A program made the position numbers and the translations under genes. Below the pieces are notes generated by a model. That model worked only from the letters and a program-made list of their open reading frames with translations. It searched no databases and was not told the origin of the DNA. From a virus: a stretch of DNA of 22,149 nucleotides. The stretch spans positions 1 through 22,149 of the IMG/VR virus record IMGVR_UViG_3300045993_000141, one strand, 5' to 3'. Of the stretch, positions 5,350 to 12,260 are shown piece by piece; within the stretch, counting starts at the first letter, position 1; each line of letters begins with the position of its first letter.

Positions 5350-5486
5350 ACTTGAGCCTTTCTGTATAGTTTCTTGAATTGCCGTTTGCCCACAGCTTTC
5401 ACCAGAGCTCGACGCTTGCGTCGGTTGTCGTCAGCTTGATGAAGTTTGAACGGCTTCATGACCGGAGGGATCACAGGTGTGTTCAT
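5346..5486 (-). CDS. Small, very basic protein (46 aa)
   Basis: A 46-codon gene starting MNTPVIPPVMKPFKLHQADD, followed by a strongly basic helix-prone part (NRRKRRALVKAVGKRQFKKL, then YRKAQV). The charge suggests nucleic-acid binding. The start is set by ATGA overlap with the exonuclease stop (5483-5486), and the end by another ATGA overlap (5346-5349). It may act as a small nucleic-acid-binding partner of the exonuclease, which is inferred only from coupling and charge. Confidence 0.6.
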   Translation of the reverse strand: MNTPVIPPVMKPFKLHQADDNRRKRRALVKAVGKRQFKKLYRKAQV

Positions 5487-6037
5487 GCTTTCACCATTGA
5501 GTGGGCTTTACCGGAGAAGAGGGCCTTGTGGATAGCCTGCAGGTTCACGACCTGACTATGCGCATCTGACAGGGCATTGTGCTTGACACCAGTAGCTGGA
5601 ATACGAACTTGCTTAGCTCCCGGCAGATTCTTGTAGGTCCTGAAACATCGGCTATTCCAGAATTTCCACGGTACATCCAGCCCTACCTGTGTGAAGACAT
5701 GGGCCAACATTGGCAGATCGAAGTCGGCACCGTTTGACCACACGTGGTATTCACCGGTACCGACCCACTCTACCAATTCCTCAAGAGCCGGGCGAAGCAT
5801 CTGCTTGCCCTCATGGAACACACCCTGTGCCTCGGGACCCTGCTTCATCCACCAAATCAGGGTGTCTTCACTGATCCGTCGTTTCAGTTCCAGATTCGAG
5901 TCGATTGAGATACTGGCGTAAAAGCCGGTGTCGTCAATCTCACTTGAATCCAGATCAAAACGAACTGCGCCGATGCTCATAATGCAGGCGTCAGCAGTAG
6001 TTGCCAGAGTCTCTAAGTCAAACATGATGTGCTTCAA
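5483..6037 (-). CDS. DEDDh 3'-5' exonuclease, Rv2179c-like
   Basis: A 184-aa exonuclease of the RNase H-like fold. Exo I is FDLETLATTADACIMSIGAV with D7 and E9, Exo II is SNGADFDLPML with D105 or D107, and Exo III is VKHNALSDAHSQ with H153 and D158. This DEDDh set and the size match the phage 3'-5' exoribonuclease/exonuclease family that includes Rv2179c. The start is TTG at 6037, with AAGGAG six bases upstream. The first ATG (codon 5) would leave too long a gap and remove part of strand one. It may process RNA or trim DNA ends during replication. The substrate is not evident from sequence. Confidence 0.88.
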   Translation of the reverse strand: MKHIMFDLETLATTADACIMSIGAVRFDLDSSEIDDTGFYASISIDSNLELKRRISEDTLIWWMKQGPEAQGVFHEGKQMLRPALEELVEWVGTGEYHVWSNGADFDLPMLAHVFTQVGLDVPWKFWNSRCFRTYKNLPGAKQVRIPATGVKHNALSDAHSQVVNLQAIHKALFSGKAHSMVKA

Positions 6038-6058
6038 TTTCTTCTCCTTGTTGTGAAG

Positions 6059-6085
6059 CTACCCGCCACCGGGTAGGTAGCGGGT
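6059..6085 (-). promoter_or_regulatory. Two mutually exclusive hairpins
   Basis: CTACCCG (6059-6065) can pair with CGGGTAG (6070-6076). Alternatively, ACCCGCCAC (6061-6069) can pair with GTAGCGGGT (6077-6085) in nine pairs, one being a wobble on the minus-strand RNA. The two stems share bases and cannot form together. They lie between the Ala/Lys-rich protein gene and the exonuclease's ribosome-binding site. Possible roles are attenuation, processing or mRNA stability. No U tract is present for simple termination. Confidence 0.4.
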
Positions 6086-6095
6086 GGGTTGATGA

Positions 6096-6488
6096 TTAAG
6101 CGGCGACGGCTTCTTGAACAGGAGCCTTGACCTTCGGAGCAGCAGCCACGGGGGTGGCTTCGAGTGCAGCCATCATCCCAGTGAGCTTCTCTGTACCCTT
6201 GGCAGCAGCGGCCCTGGATTTGTCAGCCTTTGCCACGGCAGCGGCATACGCTTTCTGAGCAACCGTAATTGCCGCGTCAGACGCTTTACGCTTTGCCGCA
6301 GCGGCTTTTTCCGCCTCTTTGACTTCAGCATCAGCGCTTTTCTTGGCAGCAGCCAGAGCTTTCTCGGCTTCCTTCTGCGTAGCAGCAACGGCCTTGATGT
6401 CGTCGTTGTGTTTCTTGAGGGCGAGCTTCAAGTTAGCTGCTTGCAGCTTCTTTTCAGCGGGGGTAATCGTCTTAGGTGCTTTTGCCAT
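6096..6488 (-). CDS. Ala/Lys-rich histone H1-like coiled-coil protein
   Basis: A 130-aa protein dominated by Ala, Lys, Glu and Asp (for example KKLQAANLKLALKKHNDD and AEKALAAAKKSADAEVKEAE), ending in a Pro/Ala/Val-rich tail. It should form a long charged helix or coiled coil and resembles bacterial histone H1-like or AlgP-like sequences in composition only. It could bind DNA or RNA in the replication complex, or act as a scaffold. The ATG at 6488 has AGGAGA upstream. The longer frame to 6530 would overlap the previous gene more deeply and lacks a site. The gene overlaps the end of the 6472-6699 gene by 17 bases. Confidence 0.75.
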   Translation of the reverse strand: MAKAPKTITPAEKKLQAANLKLALKKHNDDIKAVAATQKEAEKALAAAKKSADAEVKEAEKAAAAKRKASDAAITVAQKAYAAAVAKADKSRAAAAKGTEKLTGMMAALEATPVAAAPKVKAPVQEAVAA

Positions 6489-6699
6489 GGTGTTTCTCCT
6501 GTAGGCGTTCAAGTAAAGATTGACTCTCAAGCCGGACTGCTTGGGATATCAGCTTGTCAGTAACCGACTGACGACGTCGAGAGGCGGACTCAAGATTGAG
6601 ACACGCCATCACTTCCTCGATGGTCAGTTCGTCAGTGATGCGGTTGAGGCGTCGTATCGAAACCAACGCCTCGGCTACAAATAATTTACGGACTGCCAT
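6472..6699 (-). CDS. Small basic helical hypothetical protein (75 aa)
   Basis: A 75-aa helical protein (MAVRKLFVAEALVSIRRL, then LTIEEVMACLNLESASRRR and a charged end). It has no recognised family. The ATG at 6699 lacks a clear Shine-Dalgarno sequence and is immediately preceded by two TTAGATAT motif copies and a hairpin. It may therefore be the first gene of a new transcript with a very short leader. Its 3' end carries the ribosome-binding site of the next gene. Confidence 0.6.
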   Translation of the reverse strand: MAVRKLFVAEALVSIRRLNRITDELTIEEVMACLNLESASRRRQSVTDKLISQAVRLESQSLLERLQEKHHGKST

Positions 6700-6700
6700 A

Positions 6701-6721
6701 TTAGATATAAGTTAGATATTC
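6701..6721. repeat. Two tandem copies of the TTAGATAT motif
   Basis: TTAGATAT occurs at 6701-6708 and again at 6712-6719, eleven bases apart. The pair lies directly upstream of the ATG of the 6472-6699 gene on the minus strand, where it reads ATATCTAA. The same motif occurs near 8375 and 13545, always in one of the few true gaps in this operon. It could be a phage promoter element or operator. The eleven-base spacing would place two sites on the same face of the helix. Confidence 0.5.
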
Positions 6722-6725
6722 GAAC

Positions 6726-6743
6726 ATCCCCCGAATGGGGGAT
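6726..6743 (-). terminator. GC-rich hairpin after the 6763-7518 gene
   Basis: ATCCCCC (6726-6732) and GGGGGAT (6737-6743) form a perfect 7-bp stem with a 4-base loop. It lies 20 bases after the stop of the cysteine-rich protein gene. There is no U run on the minus transcript, so it may be a 3'-end stabiliser or a partial terminator ahead of the TTAGATAT repeats. Confidence 0.45.
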
Positions 6744-6762
6744 TTAAGAATTTGTTAAGAAA

Positions 6763-7518
6763 TCAACGACGGGCAGCAACCTTGCCGCCACGAGCTGGGG
6801 GAACCTTCACGAAACCCGACACGTCAGGCTCCTGATTCAACATAGCGCGGGCTTCTTCCTGACGGGCAAAGTGATCAGCCACGTTGGGGTTAGGCACTGG
6901 CTCTGTGAAGGTCAGCTTGGCATAGGTCTTGTTAGCATCGAAACCGACAGTGGTGATCACGCCAATCGGTGGCATCTGGAACACACGCGAGACCTGACCG
7001 ACAAAGCCATCGAAGTCCTTGCAGGCAGTCGGGCTGGTAGCCAGGGTCCACAGTGGTGTGGACTCATCAGCATCAGGCGGCAGCACGGCCATATAGCGGC
7101 TGTTCTTGCAAGCCTTGCCAGTACCGGCAGAGCCGAACTGATTCATCGGGCATCCAGAGCAATCGGTCGACTGCACAACTGGTGAGTTCTTTGATGGAAC
7201 CAGCTTGAGGGGGTTTGTGCCGATAGCGAAGCAGGCCGGGGGTGTGATGTTCTTAGGATCGAACGCATCTTCGAAGAATGTGTGTTTCGAGACGAAGTCT
7301 ACGATCACCAGCTGCAACGGACCAGGAGTCTTAGTGCCGTCGGGCAACAGAAACTGTTTGTCCTGAGTAACCCGGATGGTGTTACCAGAGCCTGGAGCTG
7401 TACGGTTGCCCATATCAGCAGCCTGTGCCTGCAGCGCTTCCTTGATGGAGACGATGTTGGCGGATGCAGCCTTCTTAACGGCGACTGCGGTACCGGGGGT
7501 TTTTGGTTTGGTGACCAT
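6763..7518 (-). CDS. Four-cysteine phage protein, candidate ssDNA-binding protein
   Basis: A 251-aa protein. After a basic disordered N-terminus (to about 45) comes a beta-rich domain holding C96 and the cluster C120-x2-C123-x13-C137 (STDCSGCPMNQFG, then GKACKNSR). These four cysteines could bind zinc or an iron-sulfur cluster. A second beta segment (PLWTLATSPTACKDFDGFVG and MPPIGVITTVGF) and a basic tail (RGGKVAARR) follow. The frame extends to 7587, but the ATG at 7518 is favoured because the extension overlaps the previous gene. It resembles uncharacterised phage proteins beside replication genes. An OB-fold ssDNA-binding role is inferred from context, not shown. Confidence 0.7.
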   Translation of the reverse strand: MVTKPKTPGTAVAVKKAASANIVSIKEALQAQAADMGNRTAPGSGNTIRVTQDKQFLLPDGTKTPGPLQLVIVDFVSKHTFFEDAFDPKNITPPACFAIGTNPLKLVPSKNSPVVQSTDCSGCPMNQFGSAGTGKACKNSRYMAVLPPDADESTPLWTLATSPTACKDFDGFVGQVSRVFQMPPIGVITTVGFDANKTYAKLTFTEPVPNPNVADHFARQEEARAMLNQEPDVSGFVKVPPARGGKVAARR

Positions 7519-7540
7519 AGTGTCTTTCTTAGACGTTAGA

Positions 7541-7984
7541 TTACAAGGAACGAACAGAGACGGTGCGTTTTGTGAATGGTTGCACACCCGGAACCACTTT
7601 TTTCAGGGCCCAGAGTTCACGTAACGCTGGGTCCGAAACACGTTTCTGGATCAGATGCCAGAACTTATTTTTAGCAATGTAGGGCCAGAGAGCTTCCCAG
7701 TCCTCGACATTGCCAACAGTAGATTCAGTGATTGACACTGAGGCTTTCCTGCCCTCAGCTTTACGAGTACCTTGAGAGTCAAGGAGGTATATCACAGTCC
7801 TCTCGAGACCGACGATGCCTTTCTCCTCATCACCCTTGATTTCAGCTTCGATGCGCTTGGACTCAGCATCAGCTTTGCGCTTATCTTCACGCAGCTGCCA
7901 CAGCTTGTCACAGGCTTCGCCGAGAGTCATGGTGGGCGCAGGCTTCGCTGTGCGAGCGCGAGGATTTTCAAGAATTTCAGACAT
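7541..7984 (-). CDS. Coiled-coil phage replication-region protein (147 aa)
   Basis: A 147-aa protein with an N-terminal helical coiled coil (DKLWQLREDKRKADAESKRI, residues about 25-50) and a C-terminal domain containing NKFWHLIQKRVSDPALREL and ending PGVQPFTKRTVSVRSL. The C-terminal pattern is one I associate with small phage proteins of unknown function in replication modules. The start has GGAGT four to five bases upstream, inside the last codons of the HNH gene. It lies between polymerase/HNH and the cysteine-rich protein. Confidence 0.7.
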   Translation of the reverse strand: MSEILENPRARTAKPAPTMTLGEACDKLWQLREDKRKADAESKRIEAEIKGDEEKGIVGLERTVIYLLDSQGTRKAEGRKASVSITESTVGNVEDWEALWPYIAKNKFWHLIQKRVSDPALRELWALKKVVPGVQPFTKRTVSVRSL

Positions 7985-7986
7985 GG

Positions 7987-8340
7987 TTACTCCATAGACA
8001 CGTATGTACCGTTTCGGATACGTGCTGATTTGCGGTTACGGTTGTTCTCCTGAACAGTTACGTTCCGGAGATTGCACCAACGGTTATCGTGAGGGATACC
8101 GTTGATGTGATCGACGATGTCCGGCTGTTCGCCGGACATCATTACCCACGCTGCTCGACCTGCACGAGCATGAGCTGTTCCATACGGAACATTCACGTAT
8201 TCGCCCGGGTAGCGTGGGGAGTAGACATAGCCTGCAGGCACACGTTTGTTTGCCTTACGTCTTGTAAATAACCCTGTTTCAGGGTCATAGTTAAGAACGC
8301 GTTTCAGGATCTTTGGATCGAGGTATTTTCTGGGGCGCAT
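7987..8340 (-). CDS. HNH homing endonuclease, short form without an AP2 domain
   Basis: A 117-aa HNH endonuclease. The N-terminal module KRVLNYDPETGLFTRRK precedes an HNH core with H58, then IVDHINGIPHDNRWCNLRNV (D77, H78, N80, N86, N90) and NRNRK. It is a relative of the gene at 12983-13462 (shared NYDPETG/YNPETG N-terminus) but ends where that protein's C-terminal AP2 DNA-binding domain would begin, so it may be truncated. It sits between the polymerase gene and its downstream gene, as homing endonucleases often do. No good Shine-Dalgarno precedes the ATG at 8340. Confidence 0.85.
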   Translation of the reverse strand: MRPRKYLDPKILKRVLNYDPETGLFTRRKANKRVPAGYVYSPRYPGEYVNVPYGTAHARAGRAAWVMMSGEQPDIVDHINGIPHDNRWCNLRNVTVQENNRNRKSARIRNGTYVSME

Positions 8341-8343
8341 AAA

Positions 8344-8357
8344 TGTATTCTAATACA
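8344..8357. promoter_or_regulatory. Palindrome upstream of the HNH start
   Basis: TGTATT (8344-8349) and AATACA (8352-8357) are perfect inverted repeats with only two bases between them. The 2-base centre is too tight for an RNA hairpin and suits a dimeric protein-binding site. It starts three bases upstream of the HNH ATG. The same gap holds a GGAGG just after the polymerase stop with no start codon close behind it, possibly left over from the gene order before HNH insertion. Confidence 0.4.
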
Positions 8358-8372
8358 GAACACTTACGTCGT

Positions 8373-8383
8373 AGTTAGATATA
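8373..8383. repeat. TTAGATAT motif between polymerase and HNH genes
   Basis: AGTTAGATATA contains the same TTAGATAT core as the pair at 6701-6721 and the copy at 13544-13553. It lies 17 bases past the polymerase stop codon and about 33 bases before the HNH start. Its presence upstream of both HNH genes suggests a promoter for them or a boundary of the inserted DNA. Confidence 0.45.
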
Positions 8384-8399
8384 CGGTATAAACCTCCAA

Positions 8400-10559
8400 T
8401 TATTTCGAATAGTTGATGTCGACTTTCCCGTCAGAGTTCAACGGGATCGACCCACACCAGTCAGGCGGGGTCTTCATCCAGTTAGTCATGAACTGAAAGC
8501 ACTTTTGAGCTTCTATTATTTTTATAACACAACAGAATTCATCATGTGTAGTCATGACCACCCGGTACTTGCGGCTGACTTGCAGCATCTGCCACATGAC
8601 GATGATCCGGGCCAGGGCCTGAACGATGTTTTCATTCAGCAGGCCGGAATAAATCTTCTTGCGCATATCGCCGCTCTGGTACGTCCACTCATCCCAGCCC
8701 TTGTCTCCTGTCTGCTTCTTCAGATCAGGATATTTCAGGGCCATGCCGTTGGGCAGCCAGATGGTGTTCGCTTCCCAGCTGATCGGGCCGTGAGCGCCTG
8801 TGCGCCCAGCAGCCATGTCTTCGATGATGCGCTCACATTTCTTCCAGCCCATGACTATCTTTGAGTTCTTGAGCCGGTAGGTGTTCACGATCATCTTGCA
8901 CTTCTCGTCGGAGAAATGCACAGGGGGTCCACCGAGGGCGCCTTTTGCCAGCGTGAGCTGGAACTTCGGGGCACCCATCTGGTAGCCTAAACCTAAAACG
9001 CATACCTTTCCAACGAAGCGTTCCAGTTCATCATTGGTAGTTATTTCTCTACCATACACAGCGTCGGCGAAGCGGCAGTACGCATCACGATGGTCTCCAG
9101 TAGCCACGCCCATGGTCTTCTTGTTCCATGAGTCAGCAGCTCTGAAAGCCTCGAGCAGATCATCCTGACCCCAGAGCCAGGCGTTCACACGAGCCTCGAT
9201 TTGACCGGAGTCAACGACGGCAATCATGTGGCCTTTGGGTGCCAGAATCGACAGCCGCAGTTCACCACCGCGCTGCAGATTCTGCATGTTCATCTTGTTC
9301 TGACCACCAAGACGTCCGGTGTGTGCTCGGTAATATGCATACCCGACGGGGAGCGGCATGCCGTTTTTACCTGCTTCAAGAAAGCGTTTTGCACGCGTGA
9401 TATTCGTTGTTGATTTGACAGCAATTCGAACATCAATAAGGCTCTGAAGTCTGGCCTGCTTAGCCGCCATCTTCTGTACGTCGTTCGTGTCATTCAGGTT
9501 GAACCCCCAGTCAGTGACTTTATTGGGTATCTCTAGAAACTCAATATCGTCTTTGGCAAACGCGTAGCTGTACTTCTTGTTCAGCCCCTCCGGGCTCTCA
9601 CGGTCATCCTTGTTCAGCTTCATCCACGCAGGGCTGATCTTTGTAGGCGGCTTGATGCCCTCAACCCTCAGTAGTCCGGCAAACTTCTCGCTGCTGCCGA
9701 TCACACGTTTGATGATCAGCATGTCGCGCTCCTCACCTTCGAGGTCGCGCTCAGCCTGTGTCTTCAGCAGCTCCTTGTAGACCACTGGGTCATACTTGTC
9801 CCCACCGACGTCATAGTCAGCTGGATCTACAGCAGCGTATAGCTTGGCTTTACGCTCGGCGAGCTCGCGCTCCAGTTCTTTCTCGACCCGAGGTATGTCG
9901 ACCCTCAGCACCGGGTCTGTGAACATTCGGGTGATGAGGTTGATGAGGTCCATCTCGTCGGCCGGCATCTTCGGCAGCATCGCCTTGAAGACGCGCAGCA
10001 TCTCGTCAACGTCGTTGGCGCAGTAGATGGCCGCTTCGTTGTATAGCTCTTTGTTCCAGACGAGCACGCCCTTTGTCTTCTCCAGCGTACCCTCTAGTTT
10101 CCCGCCGCCACCATAGTAGCGAGATACCTCATCGAGGCCGCCACCAATATCATTGCTGTGAAGGCCCCTGGCCATCGAAAGGGAATCGTACATATACGAA
10201 GGACGAACATCGTAGTGATGAGACAGAATAAAGCCATCAAACTGAGTGTGGTGGCAAAGACAGCTGTGAGTACGCCAATTAATCTTAGCAAGCTCAGATC
10301 TAATTTTTGCACCAGGTATAACTCGAGTTTTTCCATTTCCTACCTTAATGCCCATCATCTGGGCTTTGAATCTTGGATCTCTGATGTACTCACTGGTAGA
10401 CAACTTTTTCAGCGTGTAGTCCGTGTCGTAATACGTCTCGAAGTCGATCGCCACCAGCCTGTCCCAGTCAGGTGTGTGCTGCGGAATATCTGGCTTACAG
10501 AACTGCGACTCACCGATGCTCTGCTCGAGTTTGTCGATCAGGTTTTTCCACTTACTCAT
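8400..10559 (-). CDS. Family A DNA polymerase with 3'-5' exonuclease domain
   Basis: A 719-aa replicative phage polymerase. The N-terminal DnaQ-like proofreading domain has Exo I VAIDFETY (D39, E41), Exo II HTQFDGF (D109) and Exo III YCANDVDEM (Y180, D184). The polymerase domain has motif A VVDSGQIEARV (D451, E456), the O-helix with R515, K519 and Y527 (ERFVGKVCVLGLGYQMG) and motif C TTHDEF (H673, D674, E675). Motif A reads DSGQIE where most relatives have DYSQIE. No 5'-3' exonuclease domain is present, so primer removal must come from another protein. The ATG overlaps the helicase stop as ATGA. Length is normal for phage enzymes of this type. Confidence 0.96.
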   Translation of the reverse strand: MSKWKNLIDKLEQSIGESQFCKPDIPQHTPDWDRLVAIDFETYYDTDYTLKKLSTSEYIRDPRFKAQMMGIKVGNGKTRVIPGAKIRSELAKINWRTHSCLCHHTQFDGFILSHHYDVRPSYMYDSLSMARGLHSNDIGGGLDEVSRYYGGGGKLEGTLEKTKGVLVWNKELYNEAAIYCANDVDEMLRVFKAMLPKMPADEMDLINLITRMFTDPVLRVDIPRVEKELERELAERKAKLYAAVDPADYDVGGDKYDPVVYKELLKTQAERDLEGEERDMLIIKRVIGSSEKFAGLLRVEGIKPPTKISPAWMKLNKDDRESPEGLNKKYSYAFAKDDIEFLEIPNKVTDWGFNLNDTNDVQKMAAKQARLQSLIDVRIAVKSTTNITRAKRFLEAGKNGMPLPVGYAYYRAHTGRLGGQNKMNMQNLQRGGELRLSILAPKGHMIAVVDSGQIEARVNAWLWGQDDLLEAFRAADSWNKKTMGVATGDHRDAYCRFADAVYGREITTNDELERFVGKVCVLGLGYQMGAPKFQLTLAKGALGGPPVHFSDEKCKMIVNTYRLKNSKIVMGWKKCERIIEDMAAGRTGAHGPISWEANTIWLPNGMALKYPDLKKQTGDKGWDEWTYQSGDMRKKIYSGLLNENIVQALARIIVMWQMLQVSRKYRVVMTTHDEFCCVIKIIEAQKCFQFMTNWMKTPPDWCGSIPLNSDGKVDINYSK

Positions 10560-11959
10560 GCAGGCTCCAATTCTTTCTTCTTACGCTTCGGTGCTGGCGC
10601 AGGAGTCAGTGTCTCGAACAACGAAAGCAGGTTCGTCATCCGGCCATCTTTCTTAGTCATCATGGCGTAGACCTTCTCGTCAATCGTGCCCTTGGCAACC
10701 ACGATGATCGTCTCAGTCTTTTGAGTCTGACCAAGCCGGTGCATGCGCTTGCTGCCCTGCTTGAAGTGTTCGAGATCGTATGTGGGGGATGCCCAGATCG
10801 TCGCCGTCCCCTTGGTCAGCGTGTACCCATGGGCCACAGTCTTCGGGTGTCCGAAGATCACCCGGTACTGCCCCATCTGAAAGCGCTTAACGATCTCATC
10901 ACGCTCCCGGTCTGAAGTGTTGCCGTCAAGGACTGCAAACGTCAGACCACGCTTTTCAGCTTCAGCTACGAGGGCGTCGCGCTGGTGCTTCCACTGGAAG
11001 ATCACCAGACTATGTGAGCGCTGCTCAACGAGATCGAGGCACATCTCATACCGGCCAGTATCGATGACCTTGTAAGCTCCAGTACCGTCATAGACAGCAC
11101 CTGAAGCAATCTGCTGCAGCTTCGTGGCTACGGCAGCCGCATTGACTGCCAGCACGCTCGGCGCAGAGCCCTTGAGCATCAGCATCTGAGTCGTCTCCAT
11201 CTCGAGGTATGCCCGCACCTGCTTGGGTGTCAGGTCGTACTCGATTGAGTAGCGGTGGTTCTCGGGGATGTCAACGCAGTCCTCGAATTTATGTCTGATG
11301 ACGATATCAGATAACAGCCCGAAGACAGCTTCCTCAGAGCCTTCTTTATCGACCCAGCGTATCGCCTGAGCACTGCGCCCCACCTGATTCGGTGTACACA
11401 CAGCGTCCCTGAATTTATAGAAGCTGAACCCAAGGCGCTTACCATCGTCAAGGATGTATGCCTGGTGCCAGATGTCGGTAATTGAGTTGCTGTTCGGCGT
11501 GCCTGTCATGCAGCAGCGATATGTGAAATGTTTCGATATCTTGGAAATCGCTTTCGATCGTTGGCTAGTATGGTGTTTGTAGGCGGTCGACTCGTCAATG
11601 ACCAGCTCGGTAAATCGCTTAAAGAAAGCAGGTTTCTGTTCTGCAAGCCATTTGGCTGCGTCCACATTCGTGACATAAACGTCCACGTCCCGTCCGAAGG
11701 CATCAGCCCGGTTGGCTGCATCGGCCACTGATACTCTGAGGTTGGGCGCGAATTTCGCAATGTCGTTGACCCATACGGACCGTAACAAGGATCGTGGTGC
11801 AAGCACGAGCATTGCTCCACCTCCTGCAGCACGTCGTGCAGCGAATGATCGAATTCGTACGTAAGTCTTCCCTGTGCCAGGGTCTGAGCAATCAAATACG
11901 ATGTTGGTAGTCTCATTGTGCTTAATGGATATGAGTTGATGCTTGAAAGGTTTATTCAT
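10556..11959 (-). CDS. SNF2-family (superfamily 2) helicase/ATPase
   Basis: A 467-aa DNA-dependent ATPase. Walker A is DPGTGKT (26-32), motif Ia LVLAPRSLL, motif II VIDEST (DEST in place of DEAH, 120-125) and motif III MTGTPN (151-156). The second RecA lobe holds SLVIFQWKHQ, VLDGNTSDRERDEIV and motif VI QGSKRMHRLGQTQKTE (401-416), which is the SNF2 signature. A basic tail (RKKKE) ends the protein. Phage SNF2 proteins move along duplex DNA and are proposed to open origins or remodel protein-DNA complexes. It is the only helicase in the window and is coupled by ATGA to the polymerase, so it likely serves replication. Confidence 0.93.
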   Translation of the reverse strand: MNKPFKHQLISIKHNETTNIVFDCSDPGTGKTYVRIRSFAARRAAGGGAMLVLAPRSLLRSVWVNDIAKFAPNLRVSVADAANRADAFGRDVDVYVTNVDAAKWLAEQKPAFFKRFTELVIDESTAYKHHTSQRSKAISKISKHFTYRCCMTGTPNSNSITDIWHQAYILDDGKRLGFSFYKFRDAVCTPNQVGRSAQAIRWVDKEGSEEAVFGLLSDIVIRHKFEDCVDIPENHRYSIEYDLTPKQVRAYLEMETTQMLMLKGSAPSVLAVNAAAVATKLQQIASGAVYDGTGAYKVIDTGRYEMCLDLVEQRSHSLVIFQWKHQRDALVAEAEKRGLTFAVLDGNTSDRERDEIVKRFQMGQYRVIFGHPKTVAHGYTLTKGTATIWASPTYDLEHFKQGSKRMHRLGQTQKTETIIVVAKGTIDEKVYAMMTKKDGRMTNLLSLFETLTPAPAPKRKKKELEPA

Positions 11960-12143
11960 GACCTACGACTCTCAAAATAATTAGTTTCTGCAGAAGGGCT
12001 TGTGGAGATGAAGGACACTTGAGTTGATGTGCGAGTCGAGTTAAGTAATTCGAGTCATGAGAAGTCCAGTTTTCTTCATCCTTGCTGTCGATCCACTGGA
12101 CCTCTCTAATAAACGACCGAACCATAGAATCAAAATGATCCAT
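11952..12143 (-). CDS. Small hypothetical protein (63 aa)
   Basis: A 63-aa helical protein (MDHFDSMVRSFIREVQWIDS, then NYLTRLAHQLKCPSSPQALL). No family is recognised. Its stop overlaps the helicase start by eight bases, so it probably helps bring ribosomes to the helicase. A weak AGAGA precedes the ATG. It is the first gene after the structured gap at 12144-12260. Confidence 0.55.
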   Translation of the reverse strand: MDHFDSMVRSFIREVQWIDSKDEENWTSHDSNYLTRLAHQLKCPSSPQALLQKLIILRVVGHE

Positions 12144-12161
12144 ACATTTCTCTGAATAGGG

Positions 12162-12256
12162 TGGTGATCAGTTGGCTCGCATAAAGCAGCGTGCAACAGC
12201 ATGAATCACATCGGAAATTTCAACGGAGCTAAACCCGTTGTTCCAACTGATCACCA
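12162..12256. other. Structured non-coding element closed by a 14-bp perfect inverted repeat
   Basis: Bases 12162-12175 (TGGTGATCAGTTGG) and 12243-12256 (CCAACTGATCACCA) are exact reverse complements. The 67 bases between them hold further stems: CAACGG (12221-12226) with CCGTTG (12235-12240), and CGTGC (12190-12194) with GCATG (12199-12203, one wobble). The result would be a multi-branched RNA of about 95 nucleotides. It fills almost all of a 117-base gap in an operon where most genes overlap. A GCT/AGC pairing and a terminal CCA on the plus strand give a faint tRNA look, but T-loop and anticodon-arm geometry do not fit. The orientation of any RNA is unknown because the arms are symmetric. 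Confidence 0.6.
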
Positions 12257-12260
12257 AGAC

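Noticed and set aside
12166-12255. A tRNA gene on the plus strand ending in CCA
   Set aside because: The acceptor-like stem and CCA come from a symmetric inverted repeat. There is no TTC T-loop, the candidate anticodon loop has four bases, and five extra bases separate the T-like stem from the acceptor.
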